A DNA stretch of 64,000 nt from positions 1 through 64,000 of the forward strand of contig CAJNDT010006187.1 in NCBI GenBank assembly GCA_905221615.1, in the 5' to 3' direction. The notes under the pieces are model-generated. The model was not told the origin of the DNA, made no database searches, and worked only from the letters and a program-made list of their open reading frames with translations. Below, piece by piece: positions 51,421 through 62,560 of the stretch (position 1 is its first letter; each line of letters opens with the position of its first letter). This DNA is from Symbiodinium sp. CCMP2592. Its lineage: Eukaryota; Sar; Dinophyceae; Suessiales; Symbiodiniaceae. A program made the translations under genes and the position numbers.

Positions 51421-53090
51421 AGGTGTCAGCTGTCTCCACGTTCTCCCTTGCCGCAAGCAGACAGCTCGACAGTCTGGCGCCCAGGCGGATGGCGATGACT
51501 GAGATCCGCACTTTTCCGCAGGGCGCGCCTTTGCGCGAACTGACGCCCTGCGCAGCAGAAAGCAGAAAATCACACAGTTTCATGAAGATTCTTCTAGAGG
51601 CATCGTGAAATCAGACAGAACCAGCCTATCAGTACCTAGAATGACATACTGCGGTGTTGCAGAAGAGCGAGCTGCCCCACCCGCGTCCTGACATGCTCGC
51701 AGTGGTGCGAAGGGCGTCGGAGATTGAACCTGCCAGGAGCTGACAGTGTTTCCATAAAGAACTCATCCGATGCCATGACAGAGCTTAGACGCGGACGAGT
51801 ATCGACAAGGGGGTTTCGAACGGCCTGAGCAAGTTTTGCAACATGCCATGATGTTTCGGGTCCGGGGCTCGTTCAGTGCTTTGGTTCGTGAAAGAAGGGG
51901 TGTGCGTGCGGTGAACAGACAACTGCAAAGAGATACCGACAGACCTCTTTCTCCTAGCCCTGGCAGGCCTGGCTCGGATACTTGCCGTCCGCGCACCGCC
52001 AAAAACGAAGTTGCGAGAGCTGTGCAGCGGCCGCCAGGCCTTTGAGCGAGTCTGGGCGACCGTCCCCGTCCTCCGCTTCGATTCAAGAACGGTGTAGCGC
52101 ATCTTTCTTAGACCATGCCTGCACCTCCGGATCCCAGTGCAACCCATTGCAGCAACCCAAGATTTCCCAGCGGTCCTGTCATCCCGCATCATCCGGGTCC
52201 CCGGTTCGTTTCGCCGTTTGCGTCATGGCGCTTCCGAAGTGGCTGGACCGCATTTAGCGGGAATCTGGGGTGGGCATAGCGTCTTGAACGAGGCAAGACG
52301 GTCTTGAGCCGACTGTGACGTTCAGGAAGCCTGCTACTAGCGCTATGCTACTCGCCATCCCCACGACTCAGCGCAGCGCCCCTAAGGCCCTTTGTGGACC
52401 TATCCAGCTGCTGGAACGACCTGGCCAGAACTGCCGGGGGGGGGAGGAAGGTTGGAAGAGATGACTGAGACAGAGCTGCTGTAAGGCTTGCTTTCGTCTG
52501 TTTTCCAGGTTTGAGTGTTTGAGAGGGGTATCGTGCTCTGTCTGAGTTTGCTGTCAGTCCAAGCTCGCCGCTGCAGAGTCGGCCCAGAAGGCGCAGAGGG
52601 TCGCTGTTGCTGATGCTGGCGATGATGATTTTGTCGGTGAGGATCAGCACGGGTGCCGAAAGGGTAATATTGCTGATCAAGCTGAGGCATTATTGTGATG
52701 ATGGTCATGATTATCATGATGGTGATGATGATGATGATCATGGTCATGATCATGATGATGATAGGAGGAGGCGGAGCAGGCAGCGGAGGAGGAGGAGGAG
52801 GAGGAGGAGGAGGCGGAATCAGGACGGGGAGGATGTCATGCAGCATCCGCTGCCAGCATCATACTTGTCGTCGTCTTCGTCCACCTCATCAGAGTCAAAA
52901 ATACAAGTCATCAGTGCTTGCAGGTGCTCTGATAGTACATTGGAATACTCCTTCGACTACAGTGAAGATACCAGAGTTTCCCGCAGTTAGGGGCAGCCTA
53001 GTTGACTGCCCTCCCCTGTGACCGTGTGCTTTCGTTGATGCAGCATGAGCTGCCAAGCTTCCACGAAGAAGAGCATGTGTGACACTATGA
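51421..53090. other. No supported gene; contains GAT- and GAG-rich microsatellite
   Basis: (GAT/CAT)-rich sequence at 52,690-52,760 is followed by (GAG)n at 52,765-52,815. Short exon-like bits (for example SELPHPRPDMLA near 51,668) are too small to assign. Confidence 0.5.
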
Positions 53091-53099
53091 TGCTTTTTT

Positions 53100-53260
53100 G
53101 AAAGCCGCACAGCGGCTCTGAGTCGCAACCGAGCCAAGAGCCGGCGCCGGCGGGGCCCTGCTGCCGAGGCGGCGGCGCAGTCCACGATGCTGGCGATGGC
53201 GCAGGCGGCACAACTGCTGCAAGCGACCGGTGAGGAGATGCTGCATGCTCCATCCCCGCT
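53100..53260 (+). CDS. Possible exon, Ala/Arg-rich
   Basis: The open frame reads SRTAALSRNRAKSRRRRGPA then MLAMAQAAQLLQATGEE. Basic followed by helical Ala/Gln-rich sequence. No family is recognised and borders are unknown. Confidence 0.3.
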
Positions 53261-53784
53261 CAAGGCTGCCGTGTTCAGGATCTGGCAGAGTTCGCATCTG
53301 CGGCCTTTCTGATATCTTCCGACTCCAGCTTTGAAGTACCGGACGGTCCATGACGTGAGAGCAGTTGAAGGTCTGCTTTTGCAATAGCATGAGCAGCAGA
53401 CCAGCATGCCGGCTTAGTCTGACACAGAGATTCCGTGAGATCCTGACAGAAAGCCCAACGCGGACTTCCCATCCAAAGCCGCAGCACGGCCACACCACAC
53501 CAAGTCCAAGCCCGCCCGGTGCCATGTTTTCCCGGCTATGGGGCTTCGTGCAGAGCATCACATCCAAAAGGCACCGGCCTTAGTTTTTTGGGCCTCGGAG
53601 TCACTGGGAAGAAGCAGGGGATCCGAGACTTTGTTGCTCGGATGCATGTCATAACGGCATAGCCACGACACTCCTATCTTGTGTACAAAGTTTCCTGAGT
53701 TCCTGTACACAGACATTGGCCGGAATTCGATGCCAGTGACATGTTCGATAAGCTTACGTAACTTAATGCCGTCCTCTCTTGGGA

Positions 53785-54204
53785 GAGGCCTTCCTCGGAA
53801 GAGGCGCCGCCGGCAAAGCGGGCACGTGTGCAGAAGCTTGGCGAAGAATTCTCGTGGTTAGGGAGATTAGATTCTCTTAGGCTGGGCAAAGATGCTGCTG
53901 GTGCAGTGTACCAGAGATCCATCCTCGCAGTCACAGAACTTGCAGATCGTTTCCAGTGCTGGTGCAAGCAAGGGATGCTGTTCGAAGAGACAGGCTCCAG
54001 AATCCGGAAGTGCTTGTGGAATCCGTACGATATGTTTCTTGTGTACGTTTTGCTTGGCCTTGCCGACGGTGATACCCAGAACAGATCGACACAGGTTAGT
54101 GGACAAAGAAAAGTGAGCTTTGCGAGTTCCGTTTCAAGCCACCCTTTCTGGCAGATGTATCTATGGTGTGTTGGCGTAGCTTCACAGCTTTTCGAGTGCT
54201 GCTG
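53785..54204 (+). CDS. Possible exon with nuclear-signal-like PPAKRARV
   Basis: One frame is open for about 140 codons: SSEEAPPAKRARVQKLGEEF, then LAVTELADRFQCWCKQGMLF and a hydrophobic segment (MFLVYVLLGLADG). The PAKRARV piece resembles a monopartite nuclear localisation signal. Part of this may be intron. Not recognised. Confidence 0.3.
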
Positions 54205-54294
54205 ACGCCGCGCTCCTGTATTCAGAAAAGCATAAACACGAAAATCCCTAGCCCCTCATCCTTTCGAAAAAGTCAGAAGCAGCCGCACCTGCTT

Positions 54295-54540
54295 TTTGAA
54301 AAGACCCTAAGCCCTGAACCCCTAAACCCTCAAACACTAAACCCAAACCCCTGAACCCTGAAACCTGAAACCCAAAGATCCCTTATCGATCCCTTAAAGG
54401 TGCCCTACAGGAACCCTTATAGATTTCTTGAAGGAATCCTTGAACCCCTAAAACCCCAAAACCCTAAACCCTGAAATGCAAAACCCTGAAAACGAATAGG
54501 TCCCTTGAAGGAACCCTAAACCCTAAGGGTCCAGGTATCT
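54295..54540. repeat. Degenerate telomere-like CCCTAAA repeats
   Basis: Irregular ACCCTAAACCC, CCCTGAACCC and AACCCCTAAACCC units, related to the TTTAGGG telomere repeat known from dinoflagellates and plants. Too degenerate to be a true chromosome end. Confidence 0.75.
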
Positions 54541-55530
54541 CTTTAGGAGGGTCCGGAATCTCCTAGGGAGAGTCCTTGGGTCTCTTTGGGGTCTTAGAAC
54601 TCCTACAGTTTGAGGTTCCCCAAAGTGTTACTGTTGATGAGATAAATCCTGCATCAAGGCGACACAGATTTGCAGCTAGTGCTAGTGACTGCTAGTGCTT
54701 GGAGGCCCTTGGCGGGGCTTCCTTGTAGGAAAAGGGGGTTGCTGGCGGCTGTTGGGTTGGAGTGCCTTCGGCTTCAGCCTGACTCGGTGACCTTGTGCCT
54801 GAAGTTAGACCTGACAGCCGAGGACAAGCGTCGATAGCAATGCGCCTGAGTCTGAGAATGCACCTGGACTGATATAGAAGGGCTGCAGCGGCTGAAGGTT
54901 TGGGGTGAGTGGGAAAAGTGGAAAAGGATTGTTGTACCTTCATCCTTTGGTTCTTGTTACACAGGGCACACGTCAAGCCATCCAAACGGTTTTCACTGGT
55001 TTGCACGGCTAGCTTTCATTTCGGGGGATTGCTGTCCGGAGGGATGCCTTCCCCCACTTCATCGACTTGAACACAGCATCTTGGTAGTGGCCCCGTTCTT
55101 CCCAGTGGAGCTTCAGGCGCGGCCTGCAACGGCTCTCGCTTCGCAGGCCTTTCGCTGCAAAGATCCTCGTAGCAGTTGGTTGGGATTGGATCTTTCAGCG
55201 TATGGGGATCAGGTTCTAGACCTGTGCGCTGAATTCCTCGACTTTTACTACATTAATCTACTTGTAGCTTCCCGAACGTGACATGTCTGGAAGTCTGGCC
55301 CTGCTTGTGCCTGCCAGTGGTGAGAGGATTTTCCATAGAATGAAACATCCCCCAGATCCCCTCAACTGCGGAGGCCAGCGGGCCGGCGGTGGAGGCCTGG
55401 TTCGCCTGCTTTGAATGACGAGATGGGAGAACTCTAGAACTTGAGAACATGGATTGCAGATTTGTGTCGGGCGTTTCCGGGCTTCCGTTGCGTTGTAACC
55501 AGTCATCGATTGTCAGCACTCCTTGGCCAG
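54541..55530. other. About 1 kb without a supported gene
   Basis: Starts with CTAGGG/TCTTTGGGG-like degenerate sequence continuing from the telomere-like tract. Otherwise no ORF or repeat is worth calling. The first exon and promoter of the Ran gene may be hidden near its end. Confidence 0.4.
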
Positions 55531-58426
55531 TACAAACTCGTACTCCTCGGAGATGCGGGAGTCGGCAAGACATGCTTCGTCGGGCACCAAGAGGAAGTAA
55601 AGTCGTGCTCCGATGAACGGGTTGCAGTGCACTGCCTTTGCTGCCCGAGCTATGAGAGAATGAGGTGTCCCACCAGGAAACAGCATCTACTGCGAGTCTA
55701 CTGTCACTGTAGCCGCGAAGGTGAAACGGCACGTCACCGGGGAATTTGTGAAGAAGTACCGGCCCACAGAGGAGAATTGCTCAGCTAAGTCATGAACACA
55801 TCCATGCTTCCAGTTCTCTGCATCGCATGTGCAGGGCTGCGAGATGAAGAAGCTGAAGATCTCGACCAGCCGCCTCGACGGAAGAGTTGATCGTCCGGAG
55901 AGATTTCTTGCTTGAGCCCGGGCTTAGCCGCAGAGCGCCCAGGCAGAGGTCCTGTTCTCTTCCAGGTGTGGGACACGGCTGGCCAGGCCTGGCAGGGGAA
56001 GGGACTCGACACAGCACGAAAAAATCTGGAGCCGAGCTCGCACGGAACAGTTCGTACAGTCGCTGCATGGAAGCCAGACCTTGTGAGGATCACCTTGCCG
56101 GGCTCCGGGATGGATACTTCATCGGTGCCTCTATCGGCACAGAGTCCTTGCGAACATCAGGACGTCATGCCTTGCCTGGGTGCTGAGGTCGTTATCGGGT
56201 CTCCAGGGATGTTTCTGGTCTCGGGTGTCCGTCATGTGGGTACACAAGCATGGCGCAGACCGAACGCCACTGCAAGGTGCGCAGTGTGCTATGGTGTTCT
56301 TCGATGTCGCGGCCTTGGTTTTCTTTTCCCGTGAGAACATATCACATTCGTACATTCCAAGTCGGGACTCGACCGAGATCCCTTGCGACTGACACATGAC
56401 ATAGAATGACATAGAGAAGGTTCGTAGATTCCTGGAGTTTCGCGTTGTGCCGAAGCCTTCTTGTGACTGTTACGCAAGGTCCAGGCCCGACGTTGCCAGA
56501 CCTGCCAAGGTGACGAAGCGGGAGAGCCACCAGAACCTGGCGAAGTGGGTAACAGACTTGAGGCTGGGTTGGGCCGCTGGGCCTGCTTGCTGAATAGCTT
56601 TTCTTTTTTGACCAGCCAATCTGCACTGCTGCGAGGAAGGTGGCTGGTGAGATTCCTGTGGTTGTCGTTGGGAACAAAGTTGATGCCCCGGGCAGAGTGG
56701 TCAAGGCTCCATTCTTTTGTTTTTCTGCACGTCTTTAGGGATGCTGGATGCCAGGGCAAATGCCTTCCTGCCTTGATGCAATTGAACTTGACTTCTGCTC
56801 CTGTATGCTACAAATGTTCGATTGCACAGCCTCGGATGACTCATGACCATTTGGCAGGCGCAAGAGGGTTCTGTCATCATGCGCAAGCTGAAGGCAGGGC
56901 ACATATGTGCACATGAGAAGACTCACGATAAGTGAAGTTTGGATGCCGAGCATTTTCTGCTGCTAAGAAAATCTGTGTCAACTGCATCAGCATCTGCGAT
57001 CGGGCACAAAGGTTCAGTACTACGACCTCAGTGTGCGACTTGTCCCGAAAGTGCGGCAATTTCTTGCATAGCTCGTAAGCCCCACGAGGAAGGAGGCTCG
57101 AAAGGAGGATGAGCCCAAGTGAAAGTCTGGGATGTTAATGATGCGGGGGTCTTTACAGGAATTTGATGAGGTGAATGAGTAGGAATGGCCATCTTGAGGG
57201 ATATTCATGAGTGGGGGTGGCCTCCTGCCCGATTAGTACCAGGAGATCGGTCTGGGACCTTTGTTACATCAGTGAGGTAGAGCACCCAGCGTGGAGGACA
57301 GAATGAACTACATCTGCGGCACTCCTGTGGCTCCGATGCATGATGGCCATGATGACGATGATGATGAAGGATATCTGTTTTTCCAGATGAGACGTGTACA
57401 GAAAGATCAACGTGATTTGTTGTTTTCCCCAGAGCGATGATCATGAGCGGACAAATTAAGCGATGGGATGTCAACAGAGACGTGACAGTTTTGCCTGACT
57501 GCGGCCAAACGGTTGTTCGGTAACGCTACTCACAAGTGGTCGGTTTCGGCAAGGATCGTCCCAAAGAGAAGATGGCAACACTGCGCGGTGGTATGTCAGC
57601 AAGTCAACAAGCAGCTCCTCAACGTCGCAACTGTGCAGATTCGGGGATGTCATATCGTGACACCCGACGGAAACCGAACCGCCGGGCAGCGCGTGTGGGT
57701 TATCGAGTTATCGACATTGAGTGATAGACGTTTCCTGGCAGCTGAGGATTCATCCCAGTGTCGAGAATTGGCTGTCTGTGTTTCCATGTTTTGGTTTCAT
57801 GTGATGTGAGAGTTTGAAGACCGCCACTCGCAAAAGATAGCACCATGATGCTATAGCCTTTGGTTGCCGCTTGTTTTAACCATCATTTGGTGAGGCGAAC
57901 GCGCTTCAACACGGAGGTGCCGCTTTGCAGGGAAGGAAAGGTAGGATGCGGTGTATCGCAGGTGTAGATGGGGATGGGCTCAGAGCTTCCGCCGACAGTT
58001 TTCCGAAGCCTTCCTGTGAAGGTGCCTTTGCTTTTCCTGTCCCGGCGACTGCTGGGAGACAGCAGTCTTAGGCGCGGTTCGACAAAGTCAGATCGTCTGT
58101 TGTAGGCCCTTGCTTCGGTCACTCCCCAGTTGGTTCCAACCGTAGGAAAGCCTCACTCAGAGGGTTGTCATCATGTGAGGTGCTAGGACTTGCCAGGCTT
58201 ACGCCGGAGGCGGGCAGTCGACCGCCAGAGCCGATACTCCCCTCGGCTGCTGAGCAAAGGCCGAGCCTGTGCTGCAGAATGTGCGTGCTTCTGTTTCCCT
58301 AGCCGGCTTTCCCCCCCTAAAACCCCGGGGCCCCGCGCCATGTCCGTGTATTGTCGCAGGCGAGCAGCGAGGGAGCTGGCAGATGCGTTGAATGTTGCGA
58401 TCAACGACAGCGACGATGATCTCTGA
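55531..58426 (+). CDS. RAN: Ran-type small GTPase gene, at least ten exons
   Basis: Ran drives transport through the nuclear pore and spindle/nuclear-envelope assembly. Exons that join in frame and align with Ran: 55531-55578 (P-loop GDAGVGKT), 55721-55771 (VKRHVTGEFVKKYRPTE), 55835-55885, 55966-55986 (VWDTAGQ, switch II), 56088-56124 plus 56277-56317 (GLRDGYFIGAQCAMVFFDV), 56510-56548, 56640-56705 (GNKVD base-recognition motif) and 57012-57032 (VQYYDLS). The last exon, 58360-58426, ends in NDSDDDL, like the acidic Ran tail DEDDDL. KRH-x-TGEF-x-KKY and the acidic tail set it apart from Rab. The N-terminus, the exon before VQYYDLS and the SAK region are not found. Intron donors are GT, GA or GC; a G follows every acceptor except in exon 1. 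Confidence 0.88.
55772..55834 (+). other. 63-bp GA-AG intron of the Ran gene
   Basis: Exon 2 ends ACAGAG, the intron starts GAGAAT and ends TGTGCAG, and exon 3 starts GGCTGC. Joining gives PTEGCEMKKL with Ran spacing. A GA donor is rare outside dinoflagellates. Confidence 0.8.
55987..56087 (+). other. 101-bp GC-AG intron of the Ran gene
   Basis: Splits the switch II region: GGCCAG before GCCTGG, then TTGTGAG before GATCACC. Joining gives DTAGQDHLAGLRDGY, residue for residue with Ran. Confidence 0.8.
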
Positions 58427-60700
58427 GTTAAGACAGAGACCGGGCCTGCTGTTGGTGACGTCAGTGCTATGCAAATGCAAAAGTCCCATGCGGAAAAAAT
58501 GCTGGGTGGGAGACTGTCAAGGTCACCCTGCGCCCCTGCATGAGTCTCGAGAAACGCTTGCGAGATCGTGAATTTCGAGGTACCGTGTACTTGTTGCACG
58601 GTTGTTGGAACTGTGCAAGCCCAGTGCGTTTCTGAAGCCACATGCAGCAACCCTCCTGCGTACAGCTGCAGCTGGGTTGGGCAGACAATGCAAGTGCAGC
58701 ATACAGAACTGAGATTGCTGTGAACCTGGCTCGCAGCTCCAAGTTTCTACCGGTAAGCCGGGATGCGTGCTCGAAGCCTGAAAAAGCTGCAAGCCGAAGC
58801 AGGGAGGACTGTTGGCCGGAGTGTATGAACGATTTTGTTTGATTCTGGTTTGAAGAGATTTCGCCATCCACGGGTGCCATAGGTGTTGTGCGCCACTTTC
58901 GGCTTTTGCCATTTCCCACGACGCGTTTGTGAGGAGCTGGAAGCAGCGGAGCAGGAGCAGCGGAGGGCAATTGCCTGCCCAGGGTCAGAAGGTCTTCGGG
59001 CTTCGGGAGCTCTGGCACGACGCAGCGCAGGTTCCATGCAGTCGTGTCCCTCAAAGTGCACAGAGCTCGACATGGCCCGTCCGGAGCTGTTGCAGTCTTG
59101 AGCATCAGGTACACAACGAAATCGATCCCTAACCGATGGTTCAGCACGGTCTGACTGCAAGTAACGGGTTGGCGAGAATCTCTAAGCACCCCAGAAATGC
59201 ATCACAGGAAGATTTAGGGTGGCAGCTCGTGTTGCCATGGTGTCTCATGTGGCTTGCGTTGGACGCGCCGGCGCTGAGCTGCCACGAGCCTCAAGCTTTT
59301 CAACTTGTGGCGGTAGCCCGCTGTGTGGCCCCCTGCATGTCCCAGGTTCCCAGCACCGCCAGCGAGTCCCAGCAGCCCCAGTCGCGCGAGCCCTCAGAAG
59401 TTTCTGTGTAGGTGTTATAAGACACGACAAACTCATCCGGTGATGCGAAGCCTCGGACACGTAAAGCTCGGACTTGGGGGAAGAGAGGTGCAAAAAGCGC
59501 CTGAAACAGTCCGATTGAGGTGCCCCGATCTCACCGCGGCAGGCTGCCAAAGGCGCTTGGCTGCGGGCGAGAATGGAAGTTCTATGCCGTTGTGATGCCA
59601 TCGCTGGCAGGCGCAGCCCGACGGAGCCTGGAAGGCTTCGGAGTCGTCGGCCTTGTTGCCAGGCTCTGCCGGGACTCGGTGCATTTTGCTGGGTTTCCGT
59701 CTTTAACGCGAATTTGTTTGGAAGCTTCGCAGGAAGGCCAATCTACATTATGAAGTGCGTTCATGTCTGGGCATGCACTTGTTTCACTTGCCATGCGCGC
59801 TCTGACCTGCCTTGGGTAATGAAGCCTTTTCCAGTTTCGTGCCATCGACTCTTGCTTGTCATTCCACGCTCGTGTTCAGCGCTTCCCCCAGTCCGGTTAC
59901 TCTTTTTTTTCCACGGCTGGTTCGGTGGACATATTCGCCATTGACTGTTTCGCGTTGGGCGGGCAAGTCTCATGCTGCTACAACAGAATATGATTTCATA
60001 GAGCCGTGGCTTACCCCGTATTCATGTCGGATATACAAACCAGTCAATAAATCAATAAAAGAAACCCGACGAACCTGCTGCTGCTAGACAACTTCAAGTC
60101 CAACTCTTCGTGCACCGACTGCCTCAGTCCATGGGTGTGGGCCGGGCGCTCCCGCCGCGATCGTGCTTGGCGCCCGAGAGCTTCTTGGACGCGGGATTGG
60201 CACGACCCCGATTTTGGGACGAAGGTTGTTGCGTGCACTTTAGAGTTTGGAGCCCTCAGAGCCGGTTGCCGGGTGCCGTTTCGGCGTGAAGCTGGCAGTC
60301 CTCCTCAAAAGGCCATCAGTTTGGTTGGGGGTGTCATGTGTCGCGCAATTCCGGGCTCAGCCCCATTGTGCACTTCCCAGCTGCCAATTCAGGGGCAGCT
60401 AGCCGCCGTCGCCCTCGAGGCAGGGTAAGGGCATAAGACTTACCTTCCTGGTACCAACAAGACTAATGGTGAAATTTTGATAGTGGCAAGGAAGATGAGA
60501 CTGATAGTGGCTCGGCTCCCGCGGCCCTGTGAGGCCCCGACGCGAACAGCCAACGCCACTACAGAACTCGGCCGGCAGAGACAGCTCGTGGCAGAGGCCT
60601 CCCAAAAGCGAGTGGAATGTAGGATTAGTCTTGTGACCGCAGTAAGACTGACAACAAGAGTGATGAAAACTCATACTGATAATACGAATAATACTAAATC
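58427..60700. other. 2.3 kb without a supported gene
   Basis: Open frames on both strands are short and carry no recognised motif. A basic/acidic segment at about 58,925-59,030 (EELEAAEQEQRRAIA) could be an exon, but its borders are unclear. Confidence 0.4.
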
Positions 60701-60754
60701 ACAAGAATACGAACAAAATGATCACAACTATAACAACCAGTTTTTCAACTTCTA

Positions 60755-60945
60755 TGTCCAGACGCTGGCAGGTGGAGGTTCTCAGTGTGGCGCGGCACCC
60801 CAAGGAGCAGGAGCTGCAGCTCCTCCAGGCTGCCTGGATGCTCTGGCGCGGGATTTCCAGGTCGGAGGAAAAGCGGAGCGATTCGGAAGAGCGAAGCTTA
60901 GATATCACACAGATATCGCTAGACTACGAGCATGCTTTCTGCTGA
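60755..60945 (+). CDS. Possible exon of unknown gene
   Basis: Reads VEVLSVARHPKEQELQLLQA, then WRGISRSEEKRSDSEERS. Charged and helix-like. No family is recognised. It is followed by (TAC/TGC)n and (CAC/AAC) triplet repeats at 60,950-61,200. Confidence 0.3.
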
Positions 60946-61200
60946 AGCTACTGCTGCTACTGCTACTGCTACTGCTACGACGACGACTATTTTTCTTCTT
61001 CTTGTTATGTTTGCTAGCTACCACAGTTAGCATCAAAGCAACCTGGTGATGGTGGTGGCGCTGGCGGAGGCGGTGGCGGCAGCGACCGGGGTTGTGCGTA
61101 ATGGTCGCGGTGGTCCTCGTGGTCGGGTGGTCGTGGTGGACCAGCACCACCACAACAACAACGCCAGCAGCAGCAACAACACCAACAACCACGACAGAAA
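60946..61200. repeat. Imperfect trinucleotide repeats
   Basis: (CTA/CTG)n at 60,950-60,985, (GGT/GGC)n near 61,047-61,085 and (CAC/AAC/AGC)n at 61,141-61,190. Confidence 0.85.
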
Positions 61201-61744
61201 TGACAATGTCGCCCACAACCACAGCACAACAATATTGAGACAACAAGTCTTGTTCATCTGTCATGTTAAATTGAGCCCAGAAGTTGTCATTCAGCAGTTT
61301 GTTTCCGAGCCGGAAGGTCTCGGATCCGGACTTTCCTTCGTCGCCTCCCCTGCCGGTTGTGGCCGAGGCGTTGAACACGGGTCCATCACATTGGTTTGGG
61401 TAATGACGCACGATGCCCTAGACCGCTAGAGCCCGAGATGATCTACATGCGGTGCTGGAACACTATCCAGCAGATTGGGTGTTAGGGAAAAGTCGAGCCG
61501 AAGCCTGTGTAGTTTTCTCTCGCCGAGAGATGGCACCAGAAACGGTTGGCGCTGGCTTTACGCTGCTGACAGCTCTTTACTTTCCGAGTGGCATTCGTGG
61601 ACAGTTGCACGCCAATAAGGGTGCACAAGAACGAGGGGAGGGGCTTTCTGAACCTTGCTTGATCTGCGAAGGCCGGGAAGTGGAAGGCTGGTGACCGTGC
61701 CCTCTTGGTGCAGGCCAGCGGAGAGCAACTTGAGTAAAGTTGGA

Positions 61745-62125
61745 TTCAATGTGTCGCCCCCCACGCTGGCACAACGTGTCGCATGCTCCCGTGGAGGTGG
61801 GCAGCCGCGTCCCTCGAGGCCTCGCCAAGTTCGAGGGAGCTTTCCGTGCCCTCGCCGGCCAAGCACCGGCCTCAGAGACCCGGCAGAGCACGCGGGGCCC
61901 GGGGGCGGGGAGGAGGAGCTTCGGCGTGAAGTCTGTCTCCTGTCGGCTCTGCCGGCTTTGCCTCTGCTCGTGCTCTGCTGTTCTCTGTCTCTTTCAATCC
62001 GTACTTGTAGGTTTTACAGTTTTTCTTTCCACCTCGGCCCCATGGTCGACTGCGCCCAGATTTGAAGACTTCTTTTGACCAGAAGAAGCCGATTCAGTGG
62101 GTTCGCTACGTCGACCATGCTCTCA
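61745..62125 (+). CDS. Possible exons of an unrecognised gene
   Basis: Two exon-like pieces: 61,770-61,885 (NVSHAPVEVGSRVPRGLAKF, then EGAFRALAGQAPASET) and about 62,070-62,115 (FDQKKPIQWVRYVDHA). Both are on the + strand with protein-like composition. No domain is recognised and junctions are not fixed. Confidence 0.3.
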
Positions 62126-62504
62126 TATTCCGGCAAAGGATTCCGGGCCTTCTGTAGATGGCCAAACACAGAAGCCATCTTTTCCTCTCACAACCTCCTC
62201 ACAACATGCATCTTGACATGGAAGAAGATAGGCATGTCACTAGTCACGAAGGGGAGGGGCATTCCAGGCCATTGTGTTGATGTTAGTGGTGATGCCAACG
62301 AGGGCTTGGGCCCGCCAGGTGCAGGTGCCGTAGCACAGCACGCCCCTTTGTGCTGGTTTGACACTTTTTGCGAGATCTACTCTACAGGGAACCCTCACGA
62401 GTGTCCCGCAAATACAACGGCACCTTCATGATTTTGTGCAGGTTGCATTGACTTTACAGCTTCCAGCTAGATATGGCAAATGGCAATTTTAAATCGTAGC
62501 CCCA

Positions 62505-62560
62505 ATCATAACCCTAAACCCCCCAAATCCTAAACCTCAAACCCTAAAGCCCAAAGCATA
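62505..62560. repeat. Short telomere-like CCCTAAA tract
   Basis: ATAACCCTAAACCCCCC and AAACCCTAAAGCCC units, as at 54.3 kb. Confidence 0.65.

Noticed and set aside
52695-53021. Met/Gly-rich 108-codon ORF
   Set aside because: Derived from (GAT)n and (GAG)n repeats.
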